DNA of 64,000 nt from Narthecium ossifragum (Eukaryota > Streptophyta > Magnoliopsida > Dioscoreales > Nartheciaceae): positions 4,793,166-4,857,165 of the forward strand of contig OY986967.1 of the NCBI GenBank assembly GCA_963920575.1. Reading direction: 5' to 3'. Positions 58,711 to 64,000 of this stretch are shown here, in pieces. Under the pieces are notes generated by a model that saw only the letters and a list, made by a program, of their open reading frames with translations, did not search any database and was not told where the DNA came from. Made by a program: the position numbers and the translations under genes. Within the stretch, counting starts at the first letter, position 1. The number at the start of each line of letters is the position of its first letter.

Positions 58711-59770
58711 TCTTGATCACATGGAGTTGATCTGGATGGTCCTGATTGCTGGGGACGCTTGGATCAGGTTCAGATCGAAGATCGGAACCACTGGATCGAA
58801 GATCAGGCTGATCAAACGGCTGGATCAAGTTGCAGTCTTGATCGGACGGCTGAGAAGCTGCCGGAGCTGGATCAACGGCGAAACGAGGTCGCCGGAGTGT
58901 GGCAACGGCACAGGAAGCTTCGTAGGGACGAGGGGGTTCCATCCGTACGGTCTGATCGTCGGATTGGGCCTCGGATGCACCGGATCTGAAGGTGGCGGCG
59001 CGGTGGAGAACGTCGTCGGTGATCGGCGGTGAAGGAGGGCTCATCGGTAGCCGGGGATGGGTGGAAACGGTTCGTGAAGGTATTGGAACCTTTCCCGTGA
59101 GGTTTGATCGAAGGATCATCCTCTGGAAGTGGCGGAGTGGAGGTTGCCGGATCAATGGAATTTGCCGGAGTTGGGCTCCGGCGATCCGAGCTTCCTTCGT
59201 GGTGGCAGACGGCCAAGGTGGCTTCGGGGAAGGACGCCGATGGTTCCTCGATGAACAGGTGGGGAGGAAGACGTCGGACGGCGGCGTTGGGGTGGCGGCT
59301 CGGGGTCGAGCTGTCGGCGCGGATGATGAGCCGGGACGACGAAGGGTCGGCTCGAGGTCGAGCCGTGCGCGGGGAAGGAGATGAGCCGCGGCTCGAGCCA
59401 ATCCGGGAGGAGAGAAAAAATCCCGGGAAAAATCTGGAAAATTAGGTAAAATTCCAGAAAAATCTGGGGAAGGTTGTAGAAGGTGTTCACCCGGATCTGG
59501 CGTAGTTAAACTCAGAGTTACAATTGTGGTTGCTCTCGGAGTTGCAGGAGGAGTCTCAGTCGGAGTCCTAATCCGAGTTGGCTCGGGGTCAGGTTCCGTA
59601 ATCTGAGTTGCAGTAGGGGTCTGACTCGAAGTTTGAGTTATCCTCGACCAACTATTGGAAATCCGCTCCAATTCTCTGCTCTGGCGCTCCATCAAAGTTG
59701 AACAGAGCTTCAACTGGGACTGCATAATCTTGAATTGCTGCTCCAAACTTTCATGGGGTACTCCGTACAT
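58673..59770 (-). pseudogene. Element F gag-like ORF
   Basis: A 365-codon open frame starting at ATG 59770, about 45 bases after the primer site. Residues 1-50 form a plausible amphipathic coiled coil (SLEQQFKIMQSQLKLCSTLMERQSRELERI), as in the N-terminus of many Ty3 Gag proteins. The rest is Pro/Ser/Arg-rich and low complexity. No capsid core or zinc knuckle is seen, and its last part overlaps LTR-derived sequence, so much of the frame may be chance. I infer a truncated gag start fused to LTR-like DNA. Confidence 0.45.
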
Positions 59771-59815
59771 GGTGGCGAAGTTTCCAGAAGGTTTTGAACC
59801 GCAGAGTTGGTGGAA

Positions 59816-59833
59816 CGGAGCTCAGATACCAAG
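59816..59833 (-). other. Element F primer binding site
   Basis: The minus strand reads ACTTGGTATCTGAGC beside the LTR end. It differs from the tRNA-Met complement TGGTATCAGAGC at one base. Confidence 0.75.
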
Positions 59834-59834
59834 T

Positions 59835-61217
59835 TGTTACGAGCGGTCTACTCGTGATCCTCTCGTAATGGGTCTCTACTGCTCCAATCGATCAGAATCG
59901 GCCTGATCGGACTTGATTTGAGTCCAATGGGCTGAAGCTGGATCGAATCTGGTTCAGATCTGGCTCAGATTGGGGTAGGACTCGACTGGGTCAAGTCTGG
60001 ATTTGTTGATTGGCTCTTGGAATTGAATCTGGCTCGGATTGGGCTAAGTGGCTTGGCTGAAACGGCTAGGAGTGGGTTAAGTGGCTGAATCAGACTAAGC
60101 TGAATCTGATCTAGCTGGCTGAACCGGATTGGGCTGGGTTGAATCAAGTGGGTTGGATTGGGCTGTGTCAGGGAATCGGATCTAAGGGCTGAGGGGTCAC
60201 CGGAGGGATCGCCGGCGATAGGGGCGGCGACGGCGGTTGGGATAGTGGCAGGAACGGTCGCCTGGAGGTGGGGAAGAGATCCACCGGAGTGGATTGTCCT
60301 GAACGAGGCCGGAGCGACGAGATCTAGGGGAGACGGAGGAGAGGGTTGGGTCGGCCGACGTCGGGAACGACGGCGAGGCTTCGGGAGTGGCTTAGGGAGG
60401 TTTGGATCGGTTTAGGGAGGTCGGACGGAAACGGGGAAGAGATCTGGGAGGTTAATGGTGGAGGGAAGGGTAGAAGACGGCGGCGGTTGTGAAGGTGATG
60501 TTGCCGGGGAACTCACCGGAGATGGTGAAGGGCGACGGGGAATAGATGGCCGGAGTCGTGGGACTTAGAGGAAGAGAATGGTGGCCTTGGTTGGCGATGG
60601 GGGTGGCCGGAGAGGGAACGGCGGTGGAGATCGGCGGGAGCGAGGGTTTGGCACGGGAGAGAAGAAAGGAAGGAGATGAGCTGACGTGGCGCTGACGTGG
60701 CGGTGGGGTCGCTGACGTGGCGGAGAGAGAAAGTGACGGGGAGAAGGAAATTGAAGGTGAAGGCGATGCCGGCTGCGGAGAAGATGACCGACGGGGAAGA
60801 AGGTGGATCTATGGTAGATATCTGGTGGAATCTACTTTACTTCTACTCCTATGATATTCTACTCCTATGATAACTTATCAACTACTCTTAATCATTCATC
60901 TCATGCATCATTACCTAATACAAACTACTAAGGTCCTTTTATAGAGACGTTGACAGAGTCCTAATCCACTAGAAAAACCCCCTTGCTTGATTAGCAAGTA
61001 ATAAGGTTTCTGACTCAACTCAACTTCCTAACTCAAAGGGACTCTTAATTAATTCCTAACAATCAACTAGGACTCAATAAAAGATTAATGATAAATACTA
61101 ATTAAATACTCTAGTTTGAACTAGGGAAGTCCAAGTCAAATTAGGAAAGAGGTTAAACCAGATTGGTTCCTCTTCTGGGTTCGGGTCCAGTTGGTCGAGT
61201 CGGATCGACTCGTATCA
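59835..61217 (-). repeat. Element F 5' LTR
   Basis: 1383 bp. Matches 56407-57766. Small differences include an extra GCTGACGTGGC near 60685 and about 10 extra bases near 60360. Confidence 0.95.
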
Positions 61218-62049
61218 TGAATCATGAGAGGAATGCCACAAAATTAATAAAAAAAGCTCCATATTGCTAGTAGCTCTCAACCACAAGTTGACTTTGTCTC
61301 GTGCCATTACACCACCGGCCTAGATCATTTTTGAATTCCATCTAAAGACCTGGATCTTTTGAATCTCATCCAAAGACTCTATTGATTGGATGAGATCGAA
61401 AACAATCTACGTTGTTAGAATGATGGTACGAGAGAAGCCCTGCTGAACTCCCCAACTGCCCATCTGGGCCATCTCTTCCTGTTCTTGAATCCTACCGTTG
61501 AAGGTCAGCCATTTTCTTCTCCCCTCCAGTTTGTTGGTTTGCTTCGGACTTGAGCCCGAGCCCGAGCCCAAGCCCGAGCCCAAGCCCAAGCCCAATTACA
61601 ACCTAGACTAAAAGCCACAAGGGGAGTACGACATTGGGCCGGGTTCTCGAGTTCAAGCCGGCCGTCTTGTATGGGCCCTGTCCAACCTGGTGGAGAGCCC
61701 GTCCCATGGCTATATTGGCCAATGGCTAGCCGGGTCTTTGGTTTTTATTTTTTTATTTAGCCATACGGTTGGGTTACAAACCAGATCCTAATCAATCGCA
61801 TGGACATGGACATGAAATCCCATCCGTCTTCGACCAAGGCAATTCATCAGCACTAGACCTGTCTAAAGATGCTAAAATATCTGCAGCGCCTGGCTAGGTT
61901 AGCACCGCCTTTTCGTAGATCGCTACCCTAGCGCCTGGCTAGGGAGTTCAAGTGATCCGCGAGTTATCGTAAACTGGGTGCCCTTCTGAAGAATCCACGG
62001 CCTATGCAGCGTCTATCAAAGCATCGACGGTTGTGATTTCAACCATTTG
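61218..62049. other. Spacer and putative promoter region upstream of the last gene
   Basis: 61555-61605 holds alternating GAGCCC/AAGCCC hexamers. A CGCCTGGCTAGG word occurs at about 61887 and 61931. No coding feature supported and no clear TATA box. Confidence 0.4.
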
Positions 62050-64000
62050 AAAAGAGTGCTCTCCCTGCGCTCCGCTTCAGCTCTTTATCTCTCTCTCATT
62101 CCGTGGGTTATCCCCGGTGAGTAACTAATCTATCTGGACGAGGAAACGAGGTAGCTTGCGATAGGGACGATTAGTTTTTGCTACTTGATTCAATGCCAGC
62201 CTCTAGTTCTTTTTTTTTTTTTTTTCCTTTGACTAGATAGTTGTTTCTAGTGATTATTCAGTGGGTTTCTCCGGCGAGTAACGTATTTTTTTTATTTTAT
62301 CGATGGCCATTACTGTCTGGAAGAGAAGGCGAGCTAGCACGCGTTGTATAGGAAGGACTGGCTTTTGGTATTTTTGATCCAATGCCGGTCTCTAGTTCTT
62401 TCATTTTTTATTTTCCTCTTTGATTTTAAAGTTGTTTCTAGTGATTAATCAGTGGGTTTCTTCGGCGGGTAACCCTATTTTTTTTTCTTCTCGATCGCTA
62501 TTACTATCTGGAAAGAGAAAGCGAGCTAGCACGCGATATATAGGAAGGATTGGCTTTTGGTATTTTTGATCCAATGCCGGTCTCTAGTTCTTGCATTGTT
62601 TTTTTCCTCTTTGATTTTAAAGTTTTTTCTAGTGATTATTCAGTGGGTTTCTCCGGTGGGTAACCCTATTTTTTTTCTCTCGATCGCCATTACTATCTGG
62701 AAAGAGAAAGCGAGCTAGCACGCTATAGGAAGGATTGGCTTTTGGAATTTTTGATCCAATGCCGGTCTCCAGTTCTGGCATTCTATTTATTTATTTTTGT
62801 TTTATACTTGTTTCCAGTGATTGTCTAGCATTCACGACAGTCCTTTAATCTATTTTTCCTTTTCTAAATTTTTTAGTGTTTTGCAGGATTGGAGAAATGA
62901 TGAGCGAAGGGTCTTCCAATAAGCGGAAGTTATCTAAATATATCGAAGGGTCTTCCAAGCGGCAGAAGTTATCTCAATATATCGAAGGGGAAGGAGAGAA
63001 TGACGATGAGGTATACAGGTTCGAGATAACTCTTCCCAGTGACAAGATCATCTCGCTTGTACCTCATGATCCGGGGGAGGAGATGTTGCTTCGTGAGTTT
63101 ACAAAAGAAATAGACAAGGAGATGGCAAAAACATCCAAAATGGAGGTCGATTTAGAAGAATTTTATCTGGTGGACTTTTCTGGTAAGAAGCTAAATATCT
63201 ACACCATCTTGCTTCCCTTTCTTCACCTTTTTATTGATTATCCAGTGCTTTTTTTAAAATGTTCTTTTAAGACCTTTCTTGTTTGTTTTGCATTAAACTG
63301 CCTAGTATCAGGATGGAACCAAAGAGTCTGATGATACTCTTTGGGTAAAAGCTACCACTGATTTAGGCTCTATGTTTTATTTTTTTGGTTTGGCACTTGT
63401 CTCATATTTCAATGCACTCTTATGCTTTATGTTCTTTTGCAGTGCTTATTGCAAGGAACAGGAAACAAGGGTTATCGTGAAGCCTTCTTCAGCAGTTCAG
63501 AAGTGGAAAATTGAATGCCGTGAGCAGAGCCCTCTTACCAGCTCACTGCTGATTCTTAGGTATAGCATTCTCATAGCGTTGATAACTTACAAGATTTGAT
63601 TGTCATTGTTTTTGTAGACCTATCAAGTGCAACTTTGACCCTAGTAATTTGTGCACATATTGCAATATCATGTAACTTGCAATTTGAATCCAAGCATAGC
63701 ATGGGTAGCTGATTGATAGGTTAATTCTCATCACTTGGTAGGCAATGCCTTATCTACCATGTTTACTAAGAAGGAAGGAAAATCATTAGCTTATAATCGT
63801 CCTAAAAGCAATTGAGGCCAGTTGTGCATGTAAGAAAATTGGCCATTATTCAGTTTGAAGAACTTATAGCATCAATCTTGCAGGGCTGGTTCCCATCTTC
63901 TAAATCTTACCATGGCTTGTTATGATATGAACTCAAATAAAATGACATTTTCACATCCTGCTGAAGCTAAAGTCAAGATAATTGCCAAAGAGCATGCTCT
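62050..64000 (+). CDS. GMI1-like (SMCHD1-type) protein gene, partial, apparently lacking the ATPase region
   Basis: Non-coding exon 1 ends at 62116 (CCCCG|GTGAGT). Exon 2 (62887-63182) follows TTTGCAG and starts translation at ATG 62897. It encodes a Ser/Lys-rich head with a KLSxYIEG repeat, then DEVYRFEITLPSDKIISLV and KMEVDLEEFYLVDFSG, resembling the N-terminus of plant GMI1. Near 63312 comes DGTKESDDTLWVK. From 63444 to 63559, ETRVIVKPSSAVQKWKIECRE, and from 63884 AGSHLLNLTMACYDMNSNK, match the Ig-like region much further along GMI1. The GHKL ATPase normally between them is absent. GMI1 acts in nuclear DNA repair by recombination. The frames at 63182/63312 and 63344/63443 do not join cleanly with GT-AG sites, so this is a shortened paralogue or a pseudogene. 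The 3' end lies outside the window. Confidence 0.6.
62103..62821 (+). repeat. Four tandem copies of exon-1 end plus intron in the 5'UTR
   Basis: Units start at about 62103, 62261, 62452 and 62643 (158-191 bases). Each has GTGGGTT, a donor-like CCGG(T/C)GAGTAAC word, GAGCTAGCACGCG-type sequence, GATCCAATGCCGGTCTC, a T tract and TTCTAGTGATTATTCA. Confidence 0.92.

Larger units (their letters stand above)
56407..61217 (-). mobile_element. Non-autonomous LTR retrotransposon F
   Basis: Two near-identical LTRs (56407-57766 and 59835-61217) and a perfect TSD TGAAT (56402-56406, 61218-61222) define the element. On the minus strand the order is LTR, primer site, a gag-like ORF, a third LTR piece, a second primer-site copy, a 3' remnant, polypurine tract and LTR. 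No RT or integrase, so it depends on a partner element. The LTRs differ by only a few substitutions and two small duplications, so it is young compared with the other elements. Confidence 0.93.

Noticed and set aside
61407..61595. A small Gly/Ser-rich protein on the minus strand
   Set aside because: It is a translation of the GAGCCC/AAGCCC hexamer repeat.

Overview
This is plant nuclear DNA, almost wholly made of transposable elements nested inside one another, with two host genes. The evidence is tRNA-Met type primer binding sites, Ty1/copia and Ty3-type elements, PIF/Harbinger, MULE and LINE coding remnants, an endogenous Caulimoviridae copy, a plant QALGGH zinc-finger gene and GT-AG introns. 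The very GC-rich 3' half of the zinc-finger gene hints at a monocot, but I cannot name a species.

Layout. 1-3016: 3' end of a degenerate LTR retrotransposon (+). 3017-4070: MULE transposase remnant (-). 4071-16660: a defective SIRE-like Ty1/copia element (-), with gag, a deleted protease/integrase region, RT-RNase H and a 3' env-like-position ORF. That ORF is split by solo LTR A (6345-11449), which itself holds solo LTR B (8817-11153). 16661-18850: GC-rich repeat cargo, a MITE end, a three-hairpin block and AT-rich spacer. 18851-19648: intact C2H2 zinc-finger repressor gene (-) with a TATA tract and (GA)57 just upstream.

19925-36361: a LINE (+) interrupted by a PIF/Harbinger element (20289-30850), a second Harbinger-like element (30854-32431) and a Ty3-type LTR fragment (34009-35280). 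The Harbinger transposase gene is interrupted by solo LTR C (22534-28517), which contains solo LTRs G (23971-25226) and C2 (25519-27868). 37042-56370: the two ends of a hAT-type MITE, pushed apart by a microsatellite, an endogenous pararetrovirus (37728-53408, circularly permuted, inserted in a TA repeat, itself carrying four nested solo LTRs) and a long-TIR MITE holding a further solo LTR. 56407-61217: a non-autonomous LTR retrotransposon (-) with two full LTRs and an internal third LTR piece followed by a second primer site. 62050-64000: a GMI1/SMCHD1-like host gene (+), running off the window, with a tandemly repeated 5'UTR intron and an apparently missing ATPase region.

The insertion order can be read from target-site duplications (TSDs). 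Ten complete nested insertions and element F have perfect 5-bp TSDs, and B has a 4/5 match. The large Ty3-type family beginning TGTGAGGACC and ending GCGACA or GTGACA occurs six times (A, B, C, C2, D, E), always as a solo LTR.
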